64,000 bases of DNA, taken from the NCBI GenBank assembly GCA_963205315.1, contig CAUJIO010000016.1:1-64000 (forward strand), given 5' to 3'. Shown here one piece after another: positions 46,508 through 53,657 of the stretch. The notes under the pieces are model-generated. The model made no database searches and was not told where the DNA came from. It saw nothing but the letters and a program-made list of their open reading frames with translations. The position numbers were made by a program, and so were the translations under genes. This stretch comes from Pseudomonadota bacterium (GTDB lineage: Bacteria > Pseudomonadota > Alphaproteobacteria > Rhizobiales > Aestuariivirgaceae). Position 1 is the first letter of the stretch; every line of letters begins with the position of its first letter.

Positions 46508-46582
46508 GCGCCCTTCGTCTATCGGTTAGGACGACAGCCTTTCACGTTGTAAAGACGGGTTCGACTCCCGTAGGGCGCGCCA
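46508..46582 (+). tRNA. tRNA-Glu(TTC)
   Basis: A 75-nt cloverleaf with encoded CCA. The acceptor GCGCCCT pairs with AGGGCGC; the anticodon stem ACAGC/GTTGT holds the loop CTTTCAC, anticodon TTC; the T arm is ACGGG/CCCGT with loop TTCGACT. The 3' 17 bases, including CCA, are the integration core of the adjacent element, so the gene was rebuilt intact on integration. Confidence 0.96.
46566..46582 (+). repeat. attL core (3' end of tRNA-Glu)
   Basis: The 17 bases TCCCGTAGGGCGCGCCA here recur exactly at 48999-49015. The following about 30 bases are also similar (TTTTTATCAAT-ATTTCAATGGGGT in both). Confidence 0.92.
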
Positions 46583-46622
46583 ACTCTCTTTTTATCAATG
46601 ATTTCAATGGGGTGCAGGTCGC

Positions 46623-46671
46623 TGCTATCCCAATTGCTATCCCAAAATGCTATCCCAAAATGCTAGCCCAA
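46623..46671 (+). repeat. Left putative integrase arm sites
   Basis: Four direct copies of an 11-mer at 46623, 46635, 46648 and 46661: three are TGCTATCCCAA and the last TGCTAGCCCAA. Spacing is 12, 13 and 13 bases, near helical-turn multiples. The same 11-mer recurs at the other end of the element, which fits arm-type integrase binding sites. Confidence 0.75.
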
Positions 46672-46681
46672 GAATGAGGAC

Positions 46682-46709
46682 TGCCGCCCGCCCGGATCAC
46701 GCTGGCACG
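46682..46709 (+). repeat. 28-bp direct repeat, first copy
   Basis: A 28-bp sequence beginning TGCCGCCCGCCC, just downstream of the left arm sites and of the DUF2190 stop. It recurs exactly at 49486-49513 in the neighbouring decayed element. In this copy it forms part of an imperfect inverted repeat (CTGCCG...CGGCAG) that could serve as a terminator for the minus-strand DUF2190 gene. Confidence 0.85.
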
Positions 46710-46726
46710 GACGGCAGCTATGAGGC

Positions 46727-47056
46727 TTAGAACGAACCGTTCAAGCGCACATTCACGGTAGCGGACGGATTGACGGCAGCGGACACGGCCACGCCAATCA
46801 ACGTGTTGTCGGTCGAGGTCTTGTTGACCAACTTCGCGGTGTTATCCCAATAGAGCTTGTCGCCCACGCTGATTGCGAGGGCCGAAGTCTTGGGCAGTTC
46901 GAAGACGCCGCGAGTCACAAGGTCCACGTCTTCGCCGGTCGCGGCATCGCCAGCGGCCACGCCGAAGATGCTGCCCACAAGGGCACCGTCACCGGAGTCC
47001 ACGTCATAGGGCGCGGGCAGCGTGAGATTGTCGCCTGTCTGGATATAGTTCTTCAT
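46727..47056 (-). CDS. DUF2190 family phage protein
   Basis: A 109-aa beta-rich protein beginning MKNYIQTGDNLTLPAPYDVDSGDGALVG, whose leading MKNYIQxGD is typical, with VFELPKTSALAISVGDKLYWD and a C-terminal NVRLNGSF. These match DUF2190, a family encoded in tailed-phage head modules and thought to decorate or stabilise capsids. Here no other head gene is present. It lies two bases after the preceding ORF, so the two are co-transcribed. Confidence 0.85.
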   Translation of the reverse strand: MKNYIQTGDNLTLPAPYDVDSGDGALVGSIFGVAAGDAATGEDVDLVTRGVFELPKTSALAISVGDKLYWDNTAKLVNKTSTDNTLIGVAVSAAVNPSATVNVRLNGSF

Positions 47057-47058
47057 GG

Positions 47059-47400
47059 TCAGAGTCCCTTCGTTGTCAGGAAGCGGATCACGTTCGGATG
47101 CTTCCCCGTTGTTTCAAGAATGAGTTGATCGGCGGCGCGGATAGCGGCGGACATTTCGTTGTCCGACTTGTATTCGATTTCCTCGCCGTTCTGATCGCGC
47201 ACACGGCGGATTCCCTTGAGGCGAGCCTCAATCAGGGAATCGCGCCATGTGCGGAGTTGGTTATCGTCCATGAAACCGCGAAGGGTCAGGGTGACGTCCT
47301 GCTTGGATTGGGCCTTCTCATTTTCGAAGAGTGTCGCGGCTAGTTCCCGGTCGAGGGGCGAGTCGAGGCCCAACAAATCGGCGGCGGTGCGCTTGCTCAT
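47059..47400 (-). CDS. Hypothetical element-encoded protein
   Basis: A 113-aa protein starting MSKRTAADLLGLDSPLDREL, hydrophilic and mostly helical, with a basic stretch (ARLKGIRRVRDQNGEEIEYK) and a helical C-terminal half. No membrane segment or known motif is seen. It precedes the DUF2190 gene by two bases. A perfect inverted repeat lies just upstream of its start, in the expected promoter region. Confidence 0.7.
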   Translation of the reverse strand: MSKRTAADLLGLDSPLDRELAATLFENEKAQSKQDVTLTLRGFMDDNQLRTWRDSLIEARLKGIRRVRDQNGEEIEYKSDNEMSAAIRAADQLILETTGKHPNVIRFLTTKGL

Positions 47401-47413
47401 GCTGCACCCGTGT

Positions 47414-47427
47414 GGTATCTTGATACC
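47414..47427. promoter_or_regulatory. Palindromic operator-like site upstream of element operon
   Basis: GGTATCTTGATACC is a perfect inverted repeat (6+2+6) located 14 bases upstream of the start codon of the 113-aa ORF. A second, larger hairpin (CCGCCG..CCGTGT / ACACGG..CGGCGG) at 47446-47476 lies between it and the integrase stop. Both are placed to control read-through from int; a repressor for the first is not identified. Confidence 0.5.
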
Positions 47428-47494
47428 GTTGACTGTCCATCTTTTCCGCCGTTCCGTGTACCCACACGGGCGGCGGTCCTGCTTTCAGGCTGAC

Positions 47495-48901
47495 TCATAT
47501 CTGTACCCCTTCTCTCACTGTCTTCGCCCCATGCACGATTCCGGCCAGTGGCACGGCCTCCACACAGGCCATGCGGGCCTTGAGGGGGCTTGAGGCCGAA
47601 TAGTTCTCCGCTGTCATGGCAAGTGGCATGTCGGCCTTGCTGTGGCCCACCACGTCCGCAACGGTATAGTGATTGAAGCCGGTGGCCCCTTCGGTCAGGG
47701 CCTTGGTACGGGCATCAATGAAGGAATGGCGGAACGAATGAAAAGTCACCCGGCTCCGGCTGCGGTCGCCTTCCCGGTCATGGACGTTGCAAGCGATTCT
47801 GTAGCGTTCGAACTTCTGAGTCAGGGAGAAGCTATAGGGCCTGTCAGTCGAGCCCTTCCGCTTCCGGCGGTCATCTGCGAACAAAAGATCATCGGGCTTC
47901 TTACCGGCAATCAAATCCGCAACCATGCTAGCAACAGCACTGTGAAGGGGAGTCAGCCGTTCGGCACTGGCGGTTTTCCCGTGATCCGCGGTCACGCGGA
48001 AGAACAGCGCACCATTCGGGCAATCGGTGTAGCTGATATCGAGGTCATGGCACTTGTGCTTGAGGGCATCGCCATTCACCACGTCACGGACGCGCAAAGC
48101 GCATAGCTCACTGAGACGGGCACCGCTCGCCAAGGCCAGTGCCATGAGCGGCAAGAGTTGCTGTCGTATGCGTTCCGTCTCGCCTTCATTGGGCGCGAAC
48201 AGGGCTATCAACTCGGAGTCACGGAAGGCGCGTTGCCGGTCGGACTTGGCTTGGTTCGGCTTGGAGAAGGAGTCGACGGCCCGCCAATGGTTCTCGCCAT
48301 TGTACTTCCGCCGGGCAATCGCCCAATCCCAATACTTGCGCAATCCGCCTAGCAGGCTGTTCGCCGTCTCAGGGTGGCGCTTGGCAAGTTCCTTGTCGCG
48401 GTACTCATAGGCTAGTTCACGGTCTACCGTTTCGAATAGCAGGGGAAGGTTGCGGGCTTTCAACCAGTCCGTCAGTTCGGCAAGCGACTGGCGGGCCTTT
48501 TCCTCAGAACGTCTCCGCAATCCTAACTGCCCAAGCCATTCCTCTTTGAACGCCAACAGCGGCACGGCATTGCCGCTTTCAACACGAGCGTAGCCCGGCA
48601 CCCCCTTTTCCTTCTCACGTCGCCGCGCGTCTTCGCTCGGTTCATCGTCAGGCCCAAGTAACTTGGCAATCTGCCAAGCGCGGGTGAGGGCATCGGTTGA
48701 CTTGCCTTCCGCCTTCGAAAGCATGGCCCGTAGCTTCGCCAGTGCGAAGGGTTGCAGCCGCTTCGCCTCCGTAACCGAGTCAGTGTCCAAAATTTCAGTC
48801 ACGAACGCCTTTCCGATCTTGGCGCGAAGGGCGCGGGGCACGAACAAGCGGACCTTGAACTTATTGCCGTGCCGGATGGTATGAGGGGGTAATTCGGCCA
48901 T
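47495..48901 (-). CDS. int: Tyrosine-type site-specific integrase
   Basis: A 468-aa recombinase. The N-terminal 120 residues hold an arm-binding-like domain with basic patches; a SAM-like core-binding domain spans about 115-215. The catalytic domain has R262 (ASGARLSEL), H388-x-x-R391-H392 (HSFRHSF), H420 (VVGHS) and nucleophile Y434 (AENYSA). It fits phage/ICE integrases using tRNA genes. The ATG at 48901 sits directly by the right arm sites. It is transcribed towards the tRNA, with the phage-type ORFs downstream. Confidence 0.95.
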   Translation of the reverse strand: MAELPPHTIRHGNKFKVRLFVPRALRAKIGKAFVTEILDTDSVTEAKRLQPFALAKLRAMLSKAEGKSTDALTRAWQIAKLLGPDDEPSEDARRREKEKGVPGYARVESGNAVPLLAFKEEWLGQLGLRRRSEEKARQSLAELTDWLKARNLPLLFETVDRELAYEYRDKELAKRHPETANSLLGGLRKYWDWAIARRKYNGENHWRAVDSFSKPNQAKSDRQRAFRDSELIALFAPNEGETERIRQQLLPLMALALASGARLSELCALRVRDVVNGDALKHKCHDLDISYTDCPNGALFFRVTADHGKTASAERLTPLHSAVASMVADLIAGKKPDDLLFADDRRKRKGSTDRPYSFSLTQKFERYRIACNVHDREGDRSRSRVTFHSFRHSFIDARTKALTEGATGFNHYTVADVVGHSKADMPLAMTAENYSASSPLKARMACVEAVPLAGIVHGAKTVREGVQI

Positions 48902-48902
48902 C

Positions 48903-48990
48903 TGCTATCCCAATTGCTATCCCAAATTGCTATCCAGAAAAGTAGCAAAATCCAAGGAATATTGCAATTATCGGGATTCTGCTATCCCTA
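48903..48990 (+). repeat. Right putative integrase arm sites in the int leader
   Basis: Copies of the TGCTATCCCAA 11-mer occur at 48903 and 48915 (exact), 48928 (TGCTATCCAGA) and 48980 (TGCTATCCCTA). The first begins two bases upstream of the integrase start codon, so bound integrase could also repress its own gene. Confidence 0.72.
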
Positions 48991-48998
48991 ACGCGTCA

Positions 48999-49015
48999 TC
49001 CCGTAGGGCGCGCCA
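48999..49015 (+). repeat. attR core (duplicate of tRNA-Glu 3' end)
   Basis: Exact copy of the 17 bases at 46566-46582, without any tRNA body upstream, so it is not a tRNA gene. Confidence 0.92.
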
Positions 49016-49055
49016 TTCTCATTTTTATCAATAATTTCAATGGGGTAGAGGGTCT

Positions 49056-49090
49056 TGGTATCCCAATTGTATCCCAAAATGCTAGCCCAA
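49056..49090 (+). repeat. Arm-site repeats of the second left end
   Basis: Variants of the arm 11-mer: TGGTATCCCAA at 49056, TTGTATCCCAA from about 49067 and TGCTAGCCCAA at 49080, spaced about 12 bases. One unit fewer than at 46623-46671. Confidence 0.65.
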
Positions 49091-49104
49091 AGTCGGGAAG
49101 TAGA

Positions 49105-49407
49105 TTAGCCTTCATTTTGGGATTTGATGCTCACGAATTCCATCGCTTGCCCAAATTCCTCGAAGCATGACGGGCAGACCCATTCGTACTCTGCCCCTTT
49201 GGGATAGTCGTCTGTAACTGCAAATCCTTCGTGTAGTATCGTTTCGTGTGGGGAGTCCGTCCCAATCTCCATGAATTTCACCCAGCATCCGGCACAATGG
49301 TCGTGATCCCAGTTTGGTGCATACATACGGTAGGGTTTTCTAATGAATCTTGCCCCCCTCAATAGTGGATTCGACTCCAAATTCTCCAATCGCCAATCTT
49401 TGCTCAC
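49105..49407 (-). CDS. Small zinc-ribbon-like hypothetical protein
   Basis: A 100-aa protein starting at a GTG preceded by AAGGAGCTAAGGA. Two Cys pairs, C38-x2-C41 (DHDHCAGCW) and C78-x2-C81 (WVCPSCF), fit a zinc ribbon. No other domain is recognised. It is AT-rich and lies in the insertion that distinguishes the second element left end from the first. The stretch from here to about 49730 holds only the 28-bp repeat copy and no further gene. Confidence 0.6.
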   Translation of the reverse strand: MSKDWRLENLESNPLLRGARFIRKPYRMYAPNWDHDHCAGCWVKFMEIGTDSPHETILHEGFAVTDDYPKGAEYEWVCPSCFEEFGQAMEFVSIKSQNEG

Positions 49408-49485
49408 TCCTTAGCTCCTTCAATCAGAAAGTGACGAATAGCTACTTTCGAGAATTCTCAACCTGTCAATGCCGGAGCGATTTGT

Positions 49486-49513
49486 TGCCGCCCGCCCGGA
49501 TCACGCTGGCACG
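49486..49513 (+). repeat. 28-bp direct repeat, second copy
   Basis: Exact copy of 46682-46709, here 471 bases from its att core instead of 100. Confidence 0.85.
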
Positions 49514-49730
49514 AGAGGCAGTTATTGGTTTTCGCACATCCATCGTCTGTTTTTGACCCGAAGTAGACCTCATGCCTCCTTGCCTACCGTTAGGGCAAAA
49601 GGTGTGCTGCTCAGTAAATTGCGTGATCAGAGAGGCTTGCCAAGACTCGCATATGGGAGTGAATCAACCTGAACAGGCCACAAATCCGGTCAGCACTGGA
49701 TAAGTGATGCTCAAGGGGGGGGCGCGCACT

Positions 49731-50375
49731 ATGATGGACGCAAACCAAACCGCCGAAGCACATTGCATATGTGGGAAAGTGAAGCTGCAGTTCTTGCGGC
49801 CGTTACCGGTTTTGCATGTTCACTGTTGTTGCGGCGACTGTCGTCAGGGCCGGGAATGGGTTGCCAGCGAGGGTGGACCGTCGATGAAGCAAGCCGTCAC
49901 CCTAATTTATTATTTTGAGAACGATTTGGCCCCATTGGATTCAGAAGCACTGTCATCTCTGTTTTCTGTCAAACTTCGTGAAGCTGGGCGAACAACGCGC
50001 CTAATCACTAAATGCTGCCACAGCATTCTTGCGATTGACCACCCGTATTATGAAGAAAACGTTGCGTGTGTTCACTCGGATGCGTGCGAACTTGTTGCTC
50101 CGCACATAGATCCTCTGAGTCGCATCTTCACGGACGGCTGGGACGCAGCATATGATGGAGAAATGCCGTCAACAACTGCATCTCTTGAGGACTCGAAGGC
50201 CATGTGGGAGAAATTTGCAGGTATCGTCAAACGCCCGGTCCGAGAGGCCAAAGGCATAAAACTTCAAGACATCCTCGCGCAATTGCCTCCACCAACGATC
50301 CTTGGGTTGGCGGAGAAAACTCGCCTGCTGCCGCCTGCTGGATCAAGAGATTCGGGGGCAGGCATCATTGAATAG
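49731..50375 (+). CDS. GFA-like Cys-rich hypothetical protein
   Basis: A protein of about 214 residues; the ATG at 49731 follows a run of G that could serve as ribosome site, and a GTG at 49704 would add nine residues. The N-terminus reads AHCICGKVKL.. then HVHCCCGDCRQG, the Cys pattern of the GFA/CENP-V zinc-binding family, with a further KCCHSILAIDHP segment in the middle that matches a second Cys position. The C-terminal 80 residues are not recognised. Base composition is lower in GC than the core genes, in line with an accessory origin. Function unknown. Confidence 0.6.
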   Translation: MMDANQTAEAHCICGKVKLQFLRPLPVLHVHCCCGDCRQGREWVASEGGPSMKQAVTLIYYFENDLAPLDSEALSSLFSVKLREAGRTTRLITKCCHSILAIDHPYYEENVACVHSDACELVAPHIDPLSRIFTDGWDAAYDGEMPSTTASLEDSKAMWEKFAGIVKRPVREAKGIKLQDILAQLPPPTILGLAEKTRLLPPAGSRDSGAGIIE

Positions 50376-50377
50376 AG

Positions 50378-50633
50378 TCAGAAGATGACAATTGGCTCCT
50401 TGCAGCCACACGCACCCTCAATGCGAGCAAATTGATTTCTCGGCGATGTTTCTTCTTGGCCGATCGTGTCCCTTCGGAAGATAAAGCCGGTGTTCAGCGA
50501 ATCGAGACATAGCGGACAAAAACTCCCTCTTGCCCCCGGAGAACGCCCTGACCGACATATGCAGCCTGTCGGGTAGGTTATCGTCTGCGCAGTAGGCGCA
50601 TTCACCCTTGTTCGGGGCCAGCGGCAAGAGCAC
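50378..50633 (-). pseudogene. Frameshifted zinc-ribbon ORF
   Basis: Two overlapping minus-strand frames make sense only when joined. The first, from a GTG at 50633, encodes ECAYCADDNL and continues to GGKREF. The second frame carries FCPLCLDSLNTGF and ends at 50378 with GACGCKEPIVIF. The crossover is at a run of five T (plus-strand A at 50518-50522); removing one T would join ECAYC and FCPLC into a C-x2-C/C-x2-C zinc ribbon. It may be a decayed gene, a sequencing slip or, less likely, programmed slippage. Confidence 0.55.
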
Positions 50634-50920
50634 GATCCAGGTTAAGCAGTGGCGCAGTATCGAACGCTCAACACAACGATCTGCATTGATTGTGAAATAA
50701 TGAAACTACGGGTAACTCCGAGTATCGGCTGTCGACAGCCGAACAACCATTTTCCAGTTCTCGGTTTCATCACCTTCGGTGCACCATTTCTCTTGGGCTC
50801 CCAGACATAAAAAGACAGACCCCCGCCTCAGCCAGGGGAACGCTTTGTCTTGGCTGGTGATTGCAGTTTGCCGTCCAACGGCTCTCACCGGCCAATTCGG
50901 CTCATGGCGTGTTGTCACAG

Positions 50921-50953
50921 ACGAAAACGGCCAGCCTCCGGGAGGCTGGCCGT
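50921..50953 (-). terminator. Intrinsic terminator of rpsU
   Basis: On the minus strand a near-perfect hairpin of about 12 bp (ACGGCCAGCCTC.. / ..GAGGCTGGCCGT) is followed by TTTTCGTC, 38 bases after the rpsU stop. The region from here to 50634 has no gene I can support. Confidence 0.85.
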
Positions 50954-50990
50954 CTTGCATGATGATCGATGCGGCTGGCCCGCAGCCAGA

Positions 50991-51323
50991 TCAGAACTTG
51001 GGGCGTTCCATTGCCTCGGGTGCGGCACCACCCGGACGCGCGCCGTTTGACATGGTGGACATCGTGGCCGCGAAGGGATTGGGACGGCCGACGGGCTTGG
51101 GCTTGGGCTTCGGCATGGGCAAGAGGCCTTCGCGCTGCATCTTCTTGCGCGCCAGCTTCTTGGCGCGGCGAATCGATTCGGCCTTTTCGCGGACGCGCTT
51201 TTCCGATGGCTTTTCATAGGCCGCATGGGCCTTGATCTCGCGGAAAAGGCCTTCGCGCTGCATCTTCTTCTTCAGAAAACGCAGGGCCTGGTCAACGTTG
51301 TTGTCTCGCACGAATATCCGCAA
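50991..51323 (-). CDS. rpsU: 30S ribosomal protein S21
   Basis: A 110-aa small-subunit protein. The core [20 protein letters not shown] and [21 protein letters not shown] is standard S21. A C-terminal extension of about 40 residues, Pro/Lys-rich then Gly/Ala-rich ([13 protein letters not shown] ... MERPKF), exceeds the family length of about 70. A 23-bp segment encoding KKMQREGL occurs twice without change (51124-51146 and 51247-51269). It is encoded downstream of cspA and a small ORF on the same strand. Confidence 0.95.
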   Translation of the reverse strand: MRIFVRDNNVDQALRFLKKKMQREGLFREIKAHAAYEKPSEKRVREKAESIRRAKKLARKKMQREGLLPMPKPKPKPVGRPNPFAATMSTMSNGARPGGAAPEAMERPKF

Positions 51324-51424
51324 AGTGGGGCCTCCAGGGTTCAGGTATGGTTCAAGCCGTCAAGCGGCCGTAGGTTTGGCATGCAGGCGGCCCCGAAGGC
51401 CGCGAAACAAGATTCGGTTACCGG

Positions 51425-51673
51425 TCAGCGCTTGGCGTTGGCAGCGGGCTTGCGACGATCGCGCCACAGCTGGAAGCCATTGGTGTCAATGCCGGTCTCG
51501 ATGGCCTGGCGCTTCAGGCCGTGCGGCGGCTTCTGGTCGGGTCTTAAGACGCCAATCGCTTCCCAGGGGGAGAAGCTCTCCGGAAGGCCGCTACCCTTGG
51601 GGTCGCGGGAGAAACAGAAGAGGCCCTTCGACTTCCCTGTCTTGTACATATAAAGATTCTTGCTGCTGGGCAT
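51425..51673 (-). CDS. Hypothetical protein between cspA and rpsU
   Basis: An 82-aa basic protein starting MPSSKNLYMYKTGKSKGLFC. It shows no known domain, membrane segment or signal. The sequence is compositionally normal for the chromosome and ends WRDRRKPAANAKR. The ATG at 51673 is more plausible than the upstream in-frame start at 51736. Its position in the cold-shock/S21 cluster hints at a translation-related role, which is inference. Confidence 0.65.
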   Translation of the reverse strand: MPSSKNLYMYKTGKSKGLFCFSRDPKGSGLPESFSPWEAIGVLRPDQKPPHGLKRQAIETGIDTNGFQLWRDRRKPAANAKR

Positions 51674-51816
51674 TGCTTGTGTCCTTACTGGACGGAAAGC
51701 CGCTGCCCAGGCGCAGAAATGAAGTGCGCCGGTCATAAAACCGGCGCGCCGCAGGATCTTCGTTGGTCTGCCGCCAGTACATCCGTGGCTGGCAGGCGTT
51801 CAAAGATCAATCGTGA

Positions 51817-52029
51817 TTACGAAGTCGCCTGAAGACGATCAGCCGACGACTTGCCGTTGCGGCGGTCGGTGACGATCTCGTAAGAGATCTTCTGGCCTTC
51901 GTTGAGGCTGCCGAGGCCAGCGCGCTCGACTGCGCTGATGTGGACGAACACGTCCGGGCCGCCCGAAGTCGGTTGAATGAAGCCAAAGCCCTTCTGGGCG
52001 TTGAACCACTTCACAATACCTGTCTGCAT
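51817..52029 (-). CDS. cspA: Cold shock protein CspA
   Basis: A 70-aa single cold-shock domain. RNA-binding motifs RNP1 (KGFGFI, residues 13-18) and RNP2 (VFVHISAV) are present, with the start [20 protein letters not shown] ribosome site precedes the ATG. Cold-shock messages usually have long leaders, which fits the 377 bases without another gene upstream. Confidence 0.96.
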   Translation of the reverse strand: MQTGIVKWFNAQKGFGFIQPTSGGPDVFVHISAVERAGLGSLNEGQKISYEIVTDRRNGKSSADRLQATS

Positions 52030-52406
52030 AATAGTTCCTTTCAAGATGCAAGTGCACACTCCGCCCGTACGATATGCACGTTCAGAGCTTATCGATGTTC
52101 TGGAAGTGAGGGGAAGGGCTAGTGCACTTGATCAGAAAAAAAGCGCGGAGCCAAGCCAACCGGCCGAAACTCGATTGGTCGCATATAATCCCGTTGCATG
52201 GCAATTACAAGTGAAAAGCCCGGCACGCTCCGGAGCGGGCCCAACGGCCGGATTTGGCCCCGTTATGAAGTTGGGCATTTTCATTAGCCAATTCCCCATG
52301 AAGCTTGACCAGCAGCCCGCATCCGTCAAAGTCTAATCAATTTTTTCACGACGCTAAGTTGGGAAGCTGTCCGGCAAGAAAGTCTCCTGCAAGTGGACAG
52401 CGCTCA
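52030..52406. other. Leader region of cspA and downstream region of the ABC permease
   Basis: This interval must contain the cspA promoter and a likely long leader. On the minus strand a GC-rich hairpin at about 52213-52241 (GCCCG..CGGGC followed by TTTT) may terminate the permease transcript. No ORF with coding character is seen. Confidence 0.5.
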
Positions 52407-53285
52407 TCATTTGAAGGTGGCCATACGGCCGAGTACGCGTTGCGCCAGGCCCGCGAACAGCATCAGCGGCAGGATGAGCAGCAACGATGCCGCTGAAAAA
52501 TTCGCCCATTCCTCATCAGGTGAGGCGACCTGGCCTTCGCGGATCGACATCTGTCCCGCGATCCACGGCGGCAGCGTCATGGCTTGATCGCTCGCCAGAT
52601 AAACGGCCAGCAGATACTCGTTCATGCACAGCGTGAACACCAGAATGCCCGCCGCCGCGATGCTCCCGGCGATCATGGGCATGAGGATCGAGAACAGCAC
52701 CGTGAACTGGGACGCGCCATCGAGCAGGGCAGACTCCTCCTGCTCGCACCGCCGGGTGCCGAAGACCGGATAGAGGAGCCACAATCCAACGGGAAGGTTG
52801 ACGGCCGAATAGGTGACGATGAGAGCAAAGCGGGTGTCGAGGGTGTGTGTCAGGCGCGCCATGATGTAGAGCGGCAAAACAACGACCACAGGCGGCAGCA
52901 GACGTGTGGCAATCATGCCGGCGAGAATGAACCTGTTGGGCATGATCCCACGCATCCACGGCAACCGGTAGCGCAGGCGCGTCAGGCCATAAACCGCCAT
53001 GCAGGAGGCGAGCAGCACAATCATTGCTGAGACGGAAGCCACGAGACAGGAGTTGATGAAGCGGAGGACCAGCTTGTCGCTTGATCCGACGAAGATATAG
53101 CGCCAGGCCGCAAGCGTCGGCGAAAAGTCGAAGAACGGAAGATACACCGGCCCGGTGGCAATATCCTTGGCGGACTTGAAGGCGGTGATGGCCAGCCAAT
53201 ACACCGGAAACAGGCAGACGAGACCCCACAGCGCGAGGACCGCATAGGCAACGGCGCGCTTGGCTTTCTGGCCCCACATATCCAT
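52407..53285 (-). CDS. Orphan carbohydrate ABC transporter permease (MalG type)
   Basis: A 292-aa membrane protein with six hydrophobic segments. The start is at MDMWGQKAKRAV. The EAA loop that contacts the ATPase reads EESALLDGASQFTVLFSILMP, of which EESALLDGAS is diagnostic of MalG-type permeases. Such permeases work with a MalF partner, a solute-binding protein and an ATPase; none is encoded within several kilobases. It could be a remnant of a relocated operon or work with a system elsewhere. Confidence 0.85.
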   Translation of the reverse strand: MDMWGQKAKRAVAYAVLALWGLVCLFPVYWLAITAFKSAKDIATGPVYLPFFDFSPTLAAWRYIFVGSSDKLVLRFINSCLVASVSAMIVLLASCMAVYGLTRLRYRLPWMRGIMPNRFILAGMIATRLLPPVVVVLPLYIMARLTHTLDTRFALIVTYSAVNLPVGLWLLYPVFGTRRCEQEESALLDGASQFTVLFSILMPMIAGSIAAAGILVFTLCMNEYLLAVYLASDQAMTLPPWIAGQMSIREGQVASPDEEWANFSAASLLLILPLMLFAGLAQRVLGRMATFK

Positions 53286-53657
53286 TCCACCACTCAATTG
53301 CGCCAGCCGATTGGACCGCACAAGTTAAATTGATCGGGCGTGCCGCGAGGGTTGATTTCCCCCGTCCGGTGCACCTCACGCGAGCGCCTGTTTCGCTCCA
53401 ATTGGAACCGCATCGTTGCGCAAGGCGGAGAATGGCAGGCGACCCCCGATGCCGGAGTCGACGTGGCCGATCTGAATGCCGAACGCGGTTGACTCGGCAA
53501 TCGATCGCTCTGTAGCGTGAAGCCGGGGCCAGAAGTGCCTGGGCGCGCGGCGTGCAGGTGAGTGACGAAGCGGAGCATGTCGTGTGCAGCCGGGGTTGGT
53601 TGCGTGCCGTTCCGTGACAACGGCGCGGACCAGAAATTGCTTGCTCGAGGAACGATC
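53286..53657. other. Region between orphan permease and beta-helix RTX gene
   Basis: These 372 bases separate divergent genes. Open frames across them overlap both neighbours and lack family features; in particular no C-terminal end of a MalF-type partner permease is visible. Promoters for both genes are expected here but no clear -35/-10 pair was found. Confidence 0.45.

Larger units (their letters stand above)
46566..49015. mobile_element. 2.4 kb integrative element at tRNA-Glu
   Basis: The element is bounded by two identical 17-bp copies of the tRNA-Glu 3' end (46566-46582 and 48999-49015). Inside, all on the minus strand, are a tyrosine integrase gene, a 113-codon ORF and a DUF2190 phage-type gene. 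Groups of TGCTATCCCAA repeats lie near both ends as expected for integrase arm sites. No replication, packaging or other structural genes are present, so it is either a minimal satellite-like element or a heavily reduced prophage. Gene composition and AT-rich termini differ from the flanking chromosome. Confidence 0.9.
49016..50640. mobile_element. Decayed second element next to attR (left-end duplication)
   Basis: Sequence right of attR repeats the sequence right of attL: a TTTTTATCAAT..TTTCAATGGGGT segment, three arm-site 11-mers (49056, 49068, 49080) and the exact 28-bp repeat at 49486-49513. An ORF of about 100 codons lies between the last two features and is absent from the first copy. 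This is what a second related element integrated in tandem at the same site would give. No third att core is seen to the right, so its far end is lost. It holds three small genes, one frameshifted. Confidence 0.65.

Noticed and set aside
46623-46671. CRISPR array
   Set aside because: The 11-mer repeats with 1-2-base gaps are far too short and closely spaced, and there are no cas genes. They fit integrase arm sites.
48960-49015. A second tRNA-Glu gene
   Set aside because: Only the 17 bases of the 3' end are present; there is no D arm or anticodon arm upstream, so it is the att duplicate.
50640-51000. Third copy of the tRNA-Glu att core closing the second element
   Set aside because: No match to the 17-bp core was seen between 49016 and the rpsU gene, so the right border of the second element is undefined.
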